Position numbers and translations under genes: made by a program
Origin: CAISIP01 sp965278985
GTDB taxonomy: Bacteria > Pseudomonadota > Gammaproteobacteria > Burkholderiales > Burkholderiaceae_C
Reading direction: 5' to 3'
Length of the DNA: 64,000 bases
Assembly (NCBI GenBank): GCA_965278985.1
Contig: OZ257131.1
Coordinates: 3,224,001 to 3,288,000, forward strand
Shown: positions 23,744 through 32,940 of the stretch, piece after piece
Layout of the letters: each line of letters begins with the position of its first letter
How positions within the stretch are numbered: the first letter of the stretch is position 1
Notes under the pieces: model-generated
What the model was told of the DNA's origin: nothing
Database searches by the model: none
The model's input: the letters and a program-made list of their open reading frames with translations, nothing else

Positions 23744-24169
23744 TCACCCCTCCTCGAAAACGACCTCCTGCGCCCCTTCCCACAGCACCCTCCGCCCCAG
23801 CTCCTTGAGCTGCTCCCGCCCCTCGACGATGGTCAGAAAGTGGTTGCCCGCCAGCGGCCCCATCTTGCTCGCGAAGCTGCAGGCGCCATACGCCCAGATG
23901 ATCTCGGTCTCGCTGTAGCCGCCGGGATAGAACAGGATGTCACCGGCCGAGGGGTGGGCGGTGTGGTTCTCGAAGCCCACGGCCTGGCCCGCATGCGCCA
24001 GTTGCCAGCCACCCAGCGGCACCCAGACACCCTCGCCGCTCCAGCGCACGTGGATGATCTTCTGACGGTAGGGCAGCAGCGTGCGGAACGCGGCCACGGT
24101 GGCGGGTGCGTCGGGGTGCGTCTCGGCGACAAATGGAAGGCCTGCGGCGGTGATGCGGATACGGGACAT
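23744..24169 (-). CDS. DUF3830 family cyclophilin-like protein
   Basis: A 141-aa protein with the DUF3830 pattern: TVAAFRTLLPYRQKIIHVRWSGEGVWVPLG followed by FENHTAHPSAGDILFYPGGYSETEI and a short ending. The fold is cyclophilin-like, but the family has no established enzyme activity. Members often sit near amidohydrolases and transporters for small carboxylates or pyrimidine-like compounds. The ATG at 24169 is chosen over one eleven codons earlier because the conserved region starts at MSRIRI. It is followed by no co-directional partner; the cupin gene lies 72 bp upstream on the same strand. Confidence 0.8.
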   Translation of the reverse strand: MSRIRITAAGLPFVAETHPDAPATVAAFRTLLPYRQKIIHVRWSGEGVWVPLGGWQLAHAGQAVGFENHTAHPSAGDILFYPGGYSETEIIWAYGACSFASKMGPLAGNHFLTIVEGREQLKELGRRVLWEGAQEVVFEEG

Positions 24170-24241
24170 GAGGAACCCTTTGGTGGAACGTAGGAGGGGC
24201 ACCCGTTTCCGGGCGTCCCGCCGACGATATCGCAGCAGCAG

Positions 24242-24565
24242 TCAGGACGCTGGCGGGTCGGGATGCAGGTGCACGGCCAGCCACAGCGCACCGTCCGACA
24301 CCCTGCGCACGGTATGGGGCATGCCCGCAGGCAGGAACAGGTAGTCGCCTGCGTTCAGTTCCCGCAACTGGCCCGCGACCTCCAGGGTGGCATCCCCGCG
24401 CACCAGCAGCACCCATTCGTCCTGCGCCTGCACGAACTCTGTGGGCATCGCGTCGCGTGCACTGACGATGCGCTCCACCACCAGGTTGCGGTGCCGCAGC
24501 AGCTCCTCGAAACGCTCGCCCGTGGCGGGTACTGCCGAATCGGCAAAGAGGTTGCCTGGTGTCAT
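24242..24565 (-). CDS. Small cupin-domain protein
   Basis: A 107-aa single-cupin protein. EWVLLVRGDATLEVAG matches motif 1 and GDYLFLPAGMPHTVRR motif 2; the His of PAGMPHTV and nearby acids would hold a metal. Small cupins of this pattern are common in proteobacteria and mostly uncharacterised. The frame is open back to 24682 with ATGs at 24607 and elsewhere; none has a good ribosome site, and I choose 24565 because the family begins near NLFADSAVP. It may be co-transcribed with DUF3830 downstream. Confidence 0.72.
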   Translation of the reverse strand: MTPGNLFADSAVPATGERFEELLRHRNLVVERIVSARDAMPTEFVQAQDEWVLLVRGDATLEVAGQLRELNAGDYLFLPAGMPHTVRRVSDGALWLAVHLHPDPPAS

Positions 24566-24700
24566 GCGGTGCGGGAAGAACGGGCTGCGCGCGGAGGGGC
24601 ATTGCATGTTGCCATACGCAAGCCGCTGCATGCGTTCAACATCTCCGCTCTGCGGGGAGGCCCCCATGGAGCCGTCTCGCAACAGGCGCTGACCGGCCTT

Positions 24701-25561
<861 letters not shown>

Positions 25562-25676
25562 GGTGTGAACTCCTGTGGTGGGTGAAGAGTCCATCGTAGG
25601 ACGCTTGCAAAACAGATTGAATGCATGAAAATCCATATTTCATGTCATTGCGTTCAGCTTCGTAGAATCCAACACC
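25562..25676. promoter_or_regulatory. Divergent promoter with inverted repeat
   Basis: In this 115-bp gap between the reductase and AraC genes, CATGAAA (25624-25630) and TTTCATG (25638-25644) are perfect inverted arms separated by seven bases. The site is AT-rich against a very GC-rich background and is 33 bp before the AraC start, so it is the probable binding site for that regulator controlling both genes. Confidence 0.6.
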
Positions 25677-26624
25677 ATGCCCACCGACCTGCTGACCCAT
25701 GTGCTGCGCGACGCGGGCCTGTCGCGCCGGCTGCTCGACCTGAGCGAACTCTCCGACACCCACGCATTGCAGTTTCCCTGCGAGCGCAGCATGGGCCTGC
25801 ACATCGCGCTGCGCGGCCCCGTGCACCTGCATGCACCCGGACTGCCCGCCCCCGTGGTGCTGGCCAGCGGTGACGTGGCCGTGATGGCCCGGGGCTGTGA
25901 GCATGTGCTGAGCCTGCGCCCTGCACTGGCGGGGCAGGTCACGGAACGCATCGATGCCCGTGTTGCCGCCAGCGCGGATGCCGCAGGCCGCGGCGGCCTG
26001 GTGCTGAGCGGGGCCTACCAACTGTGGCACACGCCGCTGCACCCCCTCTTCGCCGAAATGCCGGCCTGGTCCGTGCTGCGCGCGGCCGACATGCCGCGCC
26101 TGGGTCCGCTGGCCCTGACCAGCAGCCTGCTGGCCGAAGAGCTGCGCAGCACCGAACCCGGCGCCAACATCGTGGTGCATGGCCTGCTGGACGTGGTCTT
26201 CACCTACGCGCTGCGGCAGGTCATCGCGCAATGCGCCCGCGCCCGGACGGGCTGGAGCCAGGCCGTACACGATCCGCAGGTAGGCCGCGCCGTGACGCGC
26301 ATGCACGACGACCTGGCCCATCCCTGGACGCTCGAAGAGTTGGCGCGCAGCGCCGGCCTGTCACGCACCGCGCTGGCCGAGCGTTTTCGCGGCGCGATGG
26401 GCGACACGCCGCTGAACCACCTGCGCACGCTGCGCATGCAGCGCGCCATGCAGTTGCTCTCCGCCACCACGCGCACACTCGAAACCGTGGCGGCGGCGGT
26501 GGGCTACCAGGATGCCTTCACCTTTTCCAAGGTGTTCAAGCGCACGGTGGGAATCTCGCCCAAGGCCTTCCGTCAGCAGGACGCGGCGGAGCAGCAGGAC
26601 CCCTACCGCTTCCAGGCGGGCTGA
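25677..26624 (+). CDS. AraC-family regulator with N-terminal cupin
   Basis: A 315-aa regulator. The N-terminal cupin-6 domain (about 1-190; HLHAPGLPAPVVLASGDVAVM) senses an unknown ligand. The C-terminal pair of HTH motifs (about 205-305) contains WTLEELARSAGLSRTALAERFRG and LETVAAAVGYQDAFTFSKVFKRTVGISPKAFR, the AraC/XylS signature. Regulators of this subtype usually activate a divergent reductase or SDR gene, as here. It ends 6 bp from the converging antiporter gene. Confidence 0.9.
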   Translation: MPTDLLTHVLRDAGLSRRLLDLSELSDTHALQFPCERSMGLHIALRGPVHLHAPGLPAPVVLASGDVAVMARGCEHVLSLRPALAGQVTERIDARVAASADAAGRGGLVLSGAYQLWHTPLHPLFAEMPAWSVLRAADMPRLGPLALTSSLLAEELRSTEPGANIVVHGLLDVVFTYALRQVIAQCARARTGWSQAVHDPQVGRAVTRMHDDLAHPWTLEELARSAGLSRTALAERFRGAMGDTPLNHLRTLRMQRAMQLLSATTRTLETVAAAVGYQDAFTFSKVFKRTVGISPKAFRQQDAAEQQDPYRFQAG

Positions 26625-26630
26625 AGCCAT

Positions 26631-28364
26631 TCAGGTTGCGACGCGGCCCCGCAGCGATTTCTCCAGCACATGGCGTGTCATGCTGCTGGCCAGCTCATGC
26701 TCGCCCAGGAACACCGTGCCCGCATGCTCGGAGCGCAGCAGCATCGCATCTTCCTCGTTGTGGCTGCGCACGAGGATGTCGATGCCGGGGTTCAGCGCAC
26801 GCGCAATCTCGATCATGCGGCGCACGCGCAGCGTGTCGGGCGTGGCGATGATCAGCGCCTGCGCACGCGCGATATGGGCCTGGATCAGCACGGCCGGGTC
26901 CGACGCATCGCCGGCCACGGCATGCCGGCCCTGCGCACGCAGCGCCTCCACGCGTTCACGGTTCTCCTCGGCCACCACCACGCGCACGTTGTGCGCGGCG
27001 AGCGCGTCGCCGATGAGGCGGCCCACGCGACCGTAGCCCACCAGCACCAGGTGGCCCGTGACGTCGTGCGAAGCCACGGTCATCGGCAGTTCCGCCAGCG
27101 GGTCCTCGGAGCGCTCCAGCGCCCGCGCCAGCCGCGAGCGCGCGCGTATCCACCGCTGCGCGGGCTCGATGGTCTGGAACACCAGGTGGTTCAGCGAGAT
27201 GGAGATCAGCGCGCCGGCCAGGATCAGGCTCATGCCCTCCTTGGGCAGCAGGCCCAGCGCCGCGCCCAGCCCGCCCAGGATGAAAGAGAACTCGCCGATC
27301 TGCGCCAGGCTGGCGGATACGGTGAGCGCCGTGTTCAGCGGGTAGCGGAAGAACAGCACCAGCCCGAAGGCCGCAAACGACTTGCCCACCACGATGATCG
27401 CCACCACGGCCAGCACCTGCAGTGGTTTCTCGGTCAGGATCGCCGGGTCGAACAACATGCCCACCGAGACGAAGAACAGCACCGAGAAGGCATCGCGGAA
27501 GGGCAGCGACTCGTCCGCCGCGCGGTGGGCAAAGCTGGACTCGCGCATCACCATGCCCGCGAAGAAAGCGCCCAGTGCGAAGGACACGCCAAAGAGCTTG
27601 GCCGACCCGTAGGCGATGCCCATGGCCACGGCGATCACGCAGAGCGTGAACAGCTCGCGCGAATCCGTGTCCGCCACATACCGCAACAACCAGGGGAACA
27701 GGCGCCGCCCCACGACCAGCATCAGCGCCACGAAGATTGCGATCTTGCCCACGGCAAACAACAGCGCCTCGCCCAGGCCGCCACCGCCCGCGGCCGACGC
27801 AGAGGCCACCGACGCGGCCAGGCCACCGGCATCCCCCCCCAGCCAGGCCCCGACGGGTGGCAGCAACACCAGCACCAGCACCATCGCCAGGTCTTCGACG
27901 ATCAGCCAGCCCACCGCGATCTGCCCGTTGGTGGACTGCAATTGCCGCCGCTGCTCCAGCGCACGGATGAGCACGACCGTGCTGGCCACCGACAGCGACA
28001 GCCCGAAGACCAGCGCCCCGCCCATGCTCCAGCCCCAGCTCCAGGCCAGTGCCCCGCCCATCAGCGTGGCCACCGCGATCTGCACGGTGGCGCCTGGCAG
28101 CGCGATGCGCCGCACCGCCAGCAGGTCCTTGAACGAGAAATGCAGGCCCACGCCGAACATCAGCAGGATCACGCCCACCTCGGCGAGCTGGGCCGACAGC
28201 TCCACATCGGCCACGAAGCCCGGTGTGCCGGGCCCCAGGATCACGCCCGCCACCAGGTAACCCACGATGGGCGGCAGGCGCACGCGCTGTGCCACCAGCC
28301 CCAGCACCAGCGCCAGGCCCAGCATGGCGGCAATGGTGACGATGAGGGACACGTTGTGGGGCAT
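26631..28364 (-). CDS. KefB/YbaL-type monovalent cation:proton antiporter
   Basis: A 577-aa CPA2 antiporter. About 12 membrane helices (residues 5-385) include the family signatures GYLVAGVILGPGTPG and VILLMFGVGLHFSFKDLL. A C-terminal cytosolic RCK/TrkA-N domain starts near residue 435 with GHLVLVGYGRVGRLIG and binds NAD(H). The longer TrkA-C domain is absent, as in YbaL. It would exchange K+ or Na+ for protons under control of nucleotide or redox state. The ATG at 28364 (MPHNVSLI) is preferred over an upstream frame extension of low quality. Confidence 0.9.
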   Translation of the reverse strand: MPHNVSLIVTIAAMLGLALVLGLVAQRVRLPPIVGYLVAGVILGPGTPGFVADVELSAQLAEVGVILLMFGVGLHFSFKDLLAVRRIALPGATVQIAVATLMGGALAWSWGWSMGGALVFGLSLSVASTVVLIRALEQRRQLQSTNGQIAVGWLIVEDLAMVLVLVLLPPVGAWLGGDAGGLAASVASASAAGGGGLGEALLFAVGKIAIFVALMLVVGRRLFPWLLRYVADTDSRELFTLCVIAVAMGIAYGSAKLFGVSFALGAFFAGMVMRESSFAHRAADESLPFRDAFSVLFFVSVGMLFDPAILTEKPLQVLAVVAIIVVGKSFAAFGLVLFFRYPLNTALTVSASLAQIGEFSFILGGLGAALGLLPKEGMSLILAGALISISLNHLVFQTIEPAQRWIRARSRLARALERSEDPLAELPMTVASHDVTGHLVLVGYGRVGRLIGDALAAHNVRVVVAEENRERVEALRAQGRHAVAGDASDPAVLIQAHIARAQALIIATPDTLRVRRMIEIARALNPGIDILVRSHNEEDAMLLRSEHAGTVFLGEHELASSMTRHVLEKSLRGRVAT

Positions 28365-28490
28365 GGTGCGTTTGATTATGCGGGACACCCCCCGCTCCCG
28401 CACCCCCGATGCTCCCCATGCGATAGCACCATCCGCCAGGGCCGGCACCGCGGCGGGCCAGCGCGGATTCAGTGCCGGCTCAGTGCGGGG

Positions 28491-28943
28491 TCAGCGCGCC
28501 TGCGCCAGCTGAGCGCGGGTCCAGCGCACGATGTCCGCCGCACCCATGGCACCGGGCTGGCGCGCGATCTCACGGCCGCCACGGAACAGCGCCAGCGTGG
28601 GGATGCTCCGGATCTGGAAGCGCGCACCCAAGGCCCGCTGGGCCTCGGTGTCCACCTTGGCCAGCCGCACGTGGGGCTCCAGCTGCGCCGCAGCCTGCTC
28701 GAAAGCCGGCGCCATCTGCCGGCAGGGGCCGCACCACGGGGCCCAGAAGTCCACCAGCACGGGGATGTCACTGCGCTCCGTGTGGCGCGCGAAGGCGGCT
28801 TGGTCCAGCGCTACGGAGTGGGCCGTGAACAGCGGCGCGTGGCAGCGTCCGCAATCGGGCGCGTTGCCCAGGTCGGCCGGGGCCACGCGGTTGGTGGTGT
28901 GGCAGTGCGGGCAGACGATGTGGGAGGTGCTGGCGGTGTTCAT
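28491..28943 (-). CDS. trxC: Thioredoxin 2
   Basis: A 150-aa TrxC. The N-terminal zinc motif has CPHC (C11, C14) and CGRC (C31, C34), and the thioredoxin active site is WCGPC (C71, C74). It continues with RFQIRSIPTL, whose cis-proline follows the Ile. It reduces protein disulfides in the cytoplasm, and its zinc finger makes it redox responsive. The ATG at 28943 gives the usual family length; an upstream start at 28976 would add 11 unconserved residues. No close operon partner is seen. Confidence 0.95.
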   Translation of the reverse strand: MNTASTSHIVCPHCHTTNRVAPADLGNAPDCGRCHAPLFTAHSVALDQAAFARHTERSDIPVLVDFWAPWCGPCRQMAPAFEQAAAQLEPHVRLAKVDTEAQRALGARFQIRSIPTLALFRGGREIARQPGAMGAADIVRWTRAQLAQAR

Positions 28944-28964
28944 GGCAGTCGGAGGCAAGGAGCG

Positions 28965-28985
28965 GGTCCCAACCAATTGGGGACC
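28965..28985. terminator. Possible hairpin upstream of trxC
   Basis: GGTCCCAA and TTGGGGACC form a short near-perfect stem with a four-base loop, between the MFS stop and the trxC start. Neither strand carries a run of T after the stem, so function as an intrinsic terminator of the MFS transcript is doubtful. Confidence 0.3.
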
Positions 28986-29027
28986 TTCACGATGTGTTCA
29001 AGAGAGCGCGCGGGCACGGGCGGCCGA

Positions 29028-30191
29028 TCAGCTCACCCGGTCCACCCAGCGCGACAGCACGATCAGCGTGACCAGCGCCAGCACCACGGCCGGCATCACC
29101 ACCACCAGCCCCAGCCAGGCCCCCAGCACGCCCAGCGCCGCCGGCCCCAGCGCCGCGCCCATGCAGGCGAAGGCTACCTGCCGGCCCACCACCTTGCGGG
29201 CCGTGGCGGCGTCGAAGCGCCGCGTGGTCTCGTGCATCAGCGAGGGGTAGATGGGCGCCAGGCCCAGGCCCATCAACAGCAGCCCCGCGACCGACAGCGC
29301 GATGGGCAGTCCCGGCACGGCGAACAGCAGCGCACCGGCCAGCGCGAGCATCAACCCACCCTGCACGATGCTCCGGTTGCTCCAGCGCGCCGACACGGTG
29401 CCGATGGCGAAGCGCCCCGCCATGATGGCGCCGAAATAACACGACACCCAGAAGCCCGCGTCGCCCGCGGCCACACCGCGGCTCTCCACCAGGATGGACG
29501 CGATCCACAAGCCCGTGCCCAGCTCCGCGCTGCTGTAGACCATGAACAGCCCCGGCGCCAACCACGCGGCCCATGCGGGTGGCACTTTGCCGTCGCCGCC
29601 CGCGCGCGCCTCCGCGCTGCCGTGTGTGGCCGCTGCAGCGTCCGCGCGCGGCCACCAGCGCAGCGTCGCCAGGAACACCAGCGCCAGCGTGAGCTGGATG
29701 GCACCAATGCCCCTGTAGCCGCCCTGCCAGCCCGCCTGCTGCAGCAACGCGGCGCCCATCAGGATCGGCCCCAGCGTGGCGCCCACGCCCCAGCAGCCGT
29801 GCAGCCAGTTCATGTGGCGGGAGGAATAGTGGTCCGCGACATAGTGGTTCAGCCCGGCATCCACGGCCCCCGCGCCCAGGCCCAAGGGCACGGCCAGCAA
29901 CAGGATCCAGCCAAAGGCCGGCGCCATGGCAAAGCCCAGCAGCGCCCCGCCCGTGAGCAGGCCGCTCAGCACCACGATGCGCCCCGTGCCCAGGCGCTGC
30001 AGCATCCAGCCGCTGGCAAAACCGGACAGTGCTGAGCAACCGGTGATCACCATGCCCACCAGCCCGGCGGCCTGCAGCGGCTGGGCGAAGTCCACCCGCA
30101 TGGCGGGCCAGGCTACGCCCAGCACGCTGTCGGGCAGGCCCAAACTTACGAAGGCCAGGTAGATGATGGCCAGCAGCCGAGGCGTTCCCAT
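29028..30191 (-). CDS. MFS transporter (FucP/YbjJ-like)
   Basis: A 387-aa major facilitator protein with 12 predicted helices. The opening AIIYLAFVSLGLPDSVLGVAWP and LNHYVADHYSSRHMNWLHGCWGVGATLGP match the sugar-phosphate/fucose permease-like group, and a Gly-rich loop (GSAEARAGGDGK) separates the halves. Substrate unknown. The ATG at 30191 is preceded, on the plus map, by a GC-hairpin repeat rather than a clear promoter; the frame is open upstream but through that repeat. It is likely transcribed alone. Confidence 0.88.
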   Translation of the reverse strand: MGTPRLLAIIYLAFVSLGLPDSVLGVAWPAMRVDFAQPLQAAGLVGMVITGCSALSGFASGWMLQRLGTGRIVVLSGLLTGGALLGFAMAPAFGWILLLAVPLGLGAGAVDAGLNHYVADHYSSRHMNWLHGCWGVGATLGPILMGAALLQQAGWQGGYRGIGAIQLTLALVFLATLRWWPRADAAAATHGSAEARAGGDGKVPPAWAAWLAPGLFMVYSSAELGTGLWIASILVESRGVAAGDAGFWVSCYFGAIMAGRFAIGTVSARWSNRSIVQGGLMLALAGALLFAVPGLPIALSVAGLLLMGLGLAPIYPSLMHETTRRFDAATARKVVGRQVAFACMGAALGPAALGVLGAWLGLVVVMPAVVLALVTLIVLSRWVDRVS

Positions 30192-30218
30192 GTCAGTCGC
30201 GCCCGGCCGCACGAAGCG

Positions 30219-30276
30219 GCTGACGCGCCCCCTCGGGGGGCAGCGGACCTTGCGAAGCGGGTGAGCGTGGGGGCAT
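30219..30276. repeat. Comamonad-type intergenic hairpin repeat
   Basis: This stretch includes CCCCCTCGGGGGG (about 30229-30240), a tight GC stem with a TC loop, followed by CAGCGGACCTTGCGAAGCGG and a G-rich end. The C5-G5 hairpin with this tail is of the kind I associate with dispersed intergenic repeats in Comamonadaceae; that memory is not a database check. It lies between the MFS start and the DUF2905 stop, where it may end the upstream minus-strand transcript. Confidence 0.5.
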
Positions 30277-30283
30277 CTTGATC

Positions 30284-30478
30284 TCAGACGAGCTTGGCGA
30301 TCACGCCAGCCACCAGGCTCAACAGGACCGTCGATGTCAATGGAATGAACCACTCGCGGCCGAAGAGCCGGAAGCGGAAGTCGCCCGGCAGCTTGCCCAC
30401 GCCCAGCTTGCCCAGCAGCGGCGAGACCCAGCTGATCAGCACCAGGGCCAGGAAGATCACGAGCATCCAGCGGATCAT
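30284..30478 (-). CDS. DUF2905 small membrane protein
   Basis: A 64-aa protein with two hydrophobic helices joined by LGKLGVGKLPGDFRF, the DUF2905 hallmark, and ending TSTVLLSLVAGVIAKLV. Function is unknown; members are short inner-membrane proteins in many proteobacteria. The ATG at 30478 lies 13 bp after the methyltransferase stop, so the two are probably co-transcribed. Confidence 0.9.
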   Translation of the reverse strand: MIRWMLVIFLALVLISWVSPLLGKLGVGKLPGDFRFRLFGREWFIPLTSTVLLSLVAGVIAKLV

Positions 30479-30491
30479 GCGGCGTGCTCCT

Positions 30492-31679
30492 TCACAGCGC
30501 GTGGCTGCGGTCACCCTGCGCGAAGCCGAGGGCCCCCCACGGCGTGCCGCAATAGAAACCGATGACCTTGAATAGTTCGCCCATCTCGTGTTCCATGAAA
30601 AGTTTCTGCGCCAGCGTCTTTTGCTGCCAGCTGGCATCGCCAAGCAGGTCCAGGATGCCGCAGTTCAGCAGGAAGCGCGCCTGGCTGGTGTAGCCCAGCA
30701 GGCCCACATCGGGTAGGCCCTGCGCCAGCCGCTGGTCGCCCACGGCCTGCACGGCCAGCGCGATGCCGGTGAAGTCCACATGCGCGGTGATGTCCTTGGC
30801 GCCCACGTCGCGCAGCGGCTGCTCGTCCATGCGGTGCGCGCGGTGGCACATCACGGTGCCCATGGAACGCTGCGGGTGGTAGTACTCGCGTTCGGGAAAG
30901 CCATAGTCGATGAAGAAGGCCGCGCCGCGCCCCAGCCCGTCGAGCACCGTGCGCACGAAGGCCCGGGCCTGCGGATGCACTTCGGTGAGGTAGTCGTGCG
31001 CACCCTCCGGCTCCAGTGGCGGGCGCAGCGTGGTGGGCCGGTCGCGCCAGGCCAGCACACCGTCCGCATCCAGGCCGACGCCACGTTCATGCCACTGCCC
31101 CGCCACACGGTGCAGCAGCGTGACGGGCATGGCATCGAGCACCTCGTTGCCCACCACCACGCCTTCGAAGCGCTCTGGCAAAGCATCCACCCAGCGTACG
31201 GTGTCGCCATGGGGCTGCAGCCGCTGCTGCTGGCGTTCCCGCAGGCCGGCCGAGAGTTCCACGATGGTGTAGCGCTGCACACGGGTACCCAACGCCTCCA
31301 GCAACTGGCTGGCCAACGCCCCCGAACCCGCACCGAACTCCCACACCTCGGTGGTGCCGGTGACCTCCAGCGCCTGCGCCACCTGCGCAGCCAGTGCCCG
31401 GCCGAAGTAGGGGCTGAGCTCGGGTGCGGTCACGAAATCGCTGGCGGGTGCGCCCCGCTGCAAGGCCTCGGCATGCAGGCCTGTGCCCAGGATGCCTTCG
31501 CCGCGCGCGTAATAGCCCAGGCCCGGCGTGTACAGCGCCAGCGCCATGAAGGCCTCGAAGCCGATCCAGCCACCTGCTGCGTCCAGCGCGCGCCGGATGT
31601 GCTGCGCCATCGCGGGCGCCGCAAAGCCCTGGGCCTCGGGCTTACGTGGGGTGCTCGTTAAACTTGCCTGTGTTTCCAT
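30492..31679 (-). CDS. MidA/NDUFAF7-like SAM-dependent methyltransferase
   Basis: A 395-aa DUF185 methyltransferase. MALALYTPGLGYYARG and FVTAPELSPYFGRALA are strongly conserved in this family, with SAM motif WEFGAGSGALA and VGNEVLDAMPVTLL. The eukaryotic relative NDUFAF7 symmetrically dimethylates an arginine of complex I subunit NDUFS2; the bacterial role is not firmly established. The start at 31679 is 21 bp from the divergent pteridine-reductase-like gene, so the two promoters must overlap. Confidence 0.88.
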   Translation of the reverse strand: METQASLTSTPRKPEAQGFAAPAMAQHIRRALDAAGGWIGFEAFMALALYTPGLGYYARGEGILGTGLHAEALQRGAPASDFVTAPELSPYFGRALAAQVAQALEVTGTTEVWEFGAGSGALASQLLEALGTRVQRYTIVELSAGLRERQQQRLQPHGDTVRWVDALPERFEGVVVGNEVLDAMPVTLLHRVAGQWHERGVGLDADGVLAWRDRPTTLRPPLEPEGAHDYLTEVHPQARAFVRTVLDGLGRGAAFFIDYGFPEREYYHPQRSMGTVMCHRAHRMDEQPLRDVGAKDITAHVDFTGIALAVQAVGDQRLAQGLPDVGLLGYTSQARFLLNCGILDLLGDASWQQKTLAQKLFMEHEMGELFKVIGFYCGTPWGALGFAQGDRSHAL

Positions 31680-31700
31680 CTGTCCCCGGATTGTCCGCGA

Positions 31701-32513
31701 ATGCCGCCGTCTCCTTCCCTCGCCGTACCCCCCGCTCCCCGCACCGTGCTGGTCACCGGCGCCGCCAAGCGCCTGGGCCGCGAGATCGCGCTGGCGCTGG
31801 CAGGGGCTGGATGGCAGGTGGCCGTGCACTACCGCGACTCGGTGGAGGACGCTCGCCAGACCAGCGCCGACTGCGCACTGCTGTCGGGCAACAGCTCGGC
31901 CTTTCGCGCCAACCTGGCCAACGAGAGCGCCGTGCGCAACCTGCTGCCACGCGTGGTGGCGCATTTCGGGCAGCTGGACGCGGTGGTCAACAGCGCCTCC
32001 ACCTTCGAGCATGACACGCCGCAGAGCTTCAGCTTCACGGCCATGGACAAGCACCTGCGCGCCAACACCGGCGCCGCGATCATCCTGGCCCAGGCGCTGT
32101 ACGAACACCTGGCCGAGCGCCAGGGCCGGCTGGACGAGGAGGCTGCCCCCTTGCGCGGCGCCGTCGTGAACCTGCTGGACCAGAAACTCTGGAACCAGAA
32201 CCCGGATTTCATCAGCTACACCCTGTCCAAGGCCGCGCTGGAAGCCGCCACCACCATGCTGGCGATGGCCCTGGCGCCGCAGCTGCGCGTGGTGGGCGTG
32301 GCGCCGGGGCTCACGCTCACCAGCAGCATGCTCAGCGAGGCGCAGTTCGCCAGCCGCCACAAACTCGCGCTGCTGGACAGCTCCTCCACCCCGCAGGACG
32401 TCGCTGCCACGGTGCGCTTCGCGCTGGAGAACAACTCGCTGACCGGCACCACGCTGCTGGTGGACGGTGGCCAGCACCTGATGCGTTTCGAGCGTGACTT
32501 CTCGCTGATGTAG
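31701..32513 (+). CDS. Pteridine reductase-like SDR
   Basis: A 270-aa short-chain dehydrogenase. VLVTGAAKRLGREIA (16-30) has the TGxxxRxG form typical of pteridine reductase/FolM rather than plain SDRs, VVNSASTFEHD is the NNAG-like motif, and YTLSK (Y173, K177) is the active site. It probably reduces dihydropteridines or dihydromonapterin, which fits the dihydroneopterin aldolase gene 30 bp downstream. The pair is a common beta-proteobacterial folate/pterin arrangement. Confidence 0.85.
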   Translation: MPPSPSLAVPPAPRTVLVTGAAKRLGREIALALAGAGWQVAVHYRDSVEDARQTSADCALLSGNSSAFRANLANESAVRNLLPRVVAHFGQLDAVVNSASTFEHDTPQSFSFTAMDKHLRANTGAAIILAQALYEHLAERQGRLDEEAAPLRGAVVNLLDQKLWNQNPDFISYTLSKAALEAATTMLAMALAPQLRVVGVAPGLTLTSSMLSEAQFASRHKLALLDSSSTPQDVAATVRFALENNSLTGTTLLVDGGQHLMRFERDFSLM

Positions 32514-32543
32514 CCCCTCAGCCCCCGATCCATCCACCCCCAC

Positions 32544-32921
32544 ATGGCCATGAACTCCCCGCGCGGCACCCAGATCCTGACCCTGACCGGGCTGCGCTTC
32601 GACGCGAGCCTGGGCATCCTCGAATCCGAACTGCTGGACCCGCAGCCCATCCAGGTGGACGCCGAGCTCAACCTGGGCACCCAGGCGCTGCACCCGCAGG
32701 ACGACGCTATCAACCACGTGCTGGACTACCGCAAGATCCGCCAGATCATCATCGACGAATGCCGCGCCGTGCACGTGAACCTGCTGGAAACGATGATCGG
32801 CAAGCTGGCCGCGCGGCTGATGCTGCTGCCCGGCGTGGTGGGCGTACGCGTGAAGATCGCCAAGCTGGAGATCTTCGACGACTGCGAAGTCGCCATCCGC
32901 GTGGAAACCGGGCAGTGGTGA
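32544..32921 (+). CDS. folB: Dihydroneopterin aldolase
   Basis: A 125-aa FolB-type enzyme: LTGLRFDASLGILESELLDPQPIQVDAEL at the start, INHVLDYRKI in the middle and VNLLETMIGKLA with the conserved Glu. It cleaves 7,8-dihydroneopterin to 6-hydroxymethyl-dihydropterin in folate synthesis and often also epimerises it. It forms an octamer in known structures. It sits between the pteridine-reductase-like gene and ttcA, all co-directional with short gaps. Confidence 0.88.
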   Translation: MAMNSPRGTQILTLTGLRFDASLGILESELLDPQPIQVDAELNLGTQALHPQDDAINHVLDYRKIRQIIIDECRAVHVNLLETMIGKLAARLMLLPGVVGVRVKIAKLEIFDDCEVAIRVETGQW

Positions 32922-32940
32922 ACACCTTCTGAGGACCATC

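Noticed and set aside
26670..30035. A 1121-codon plus-strand frame spanning antiporter, trxC and MFS genes
   Set aside because: It runs antisense to three well-supported genes and has the same biased composition as other antisense shadows in this high-GC DNA.
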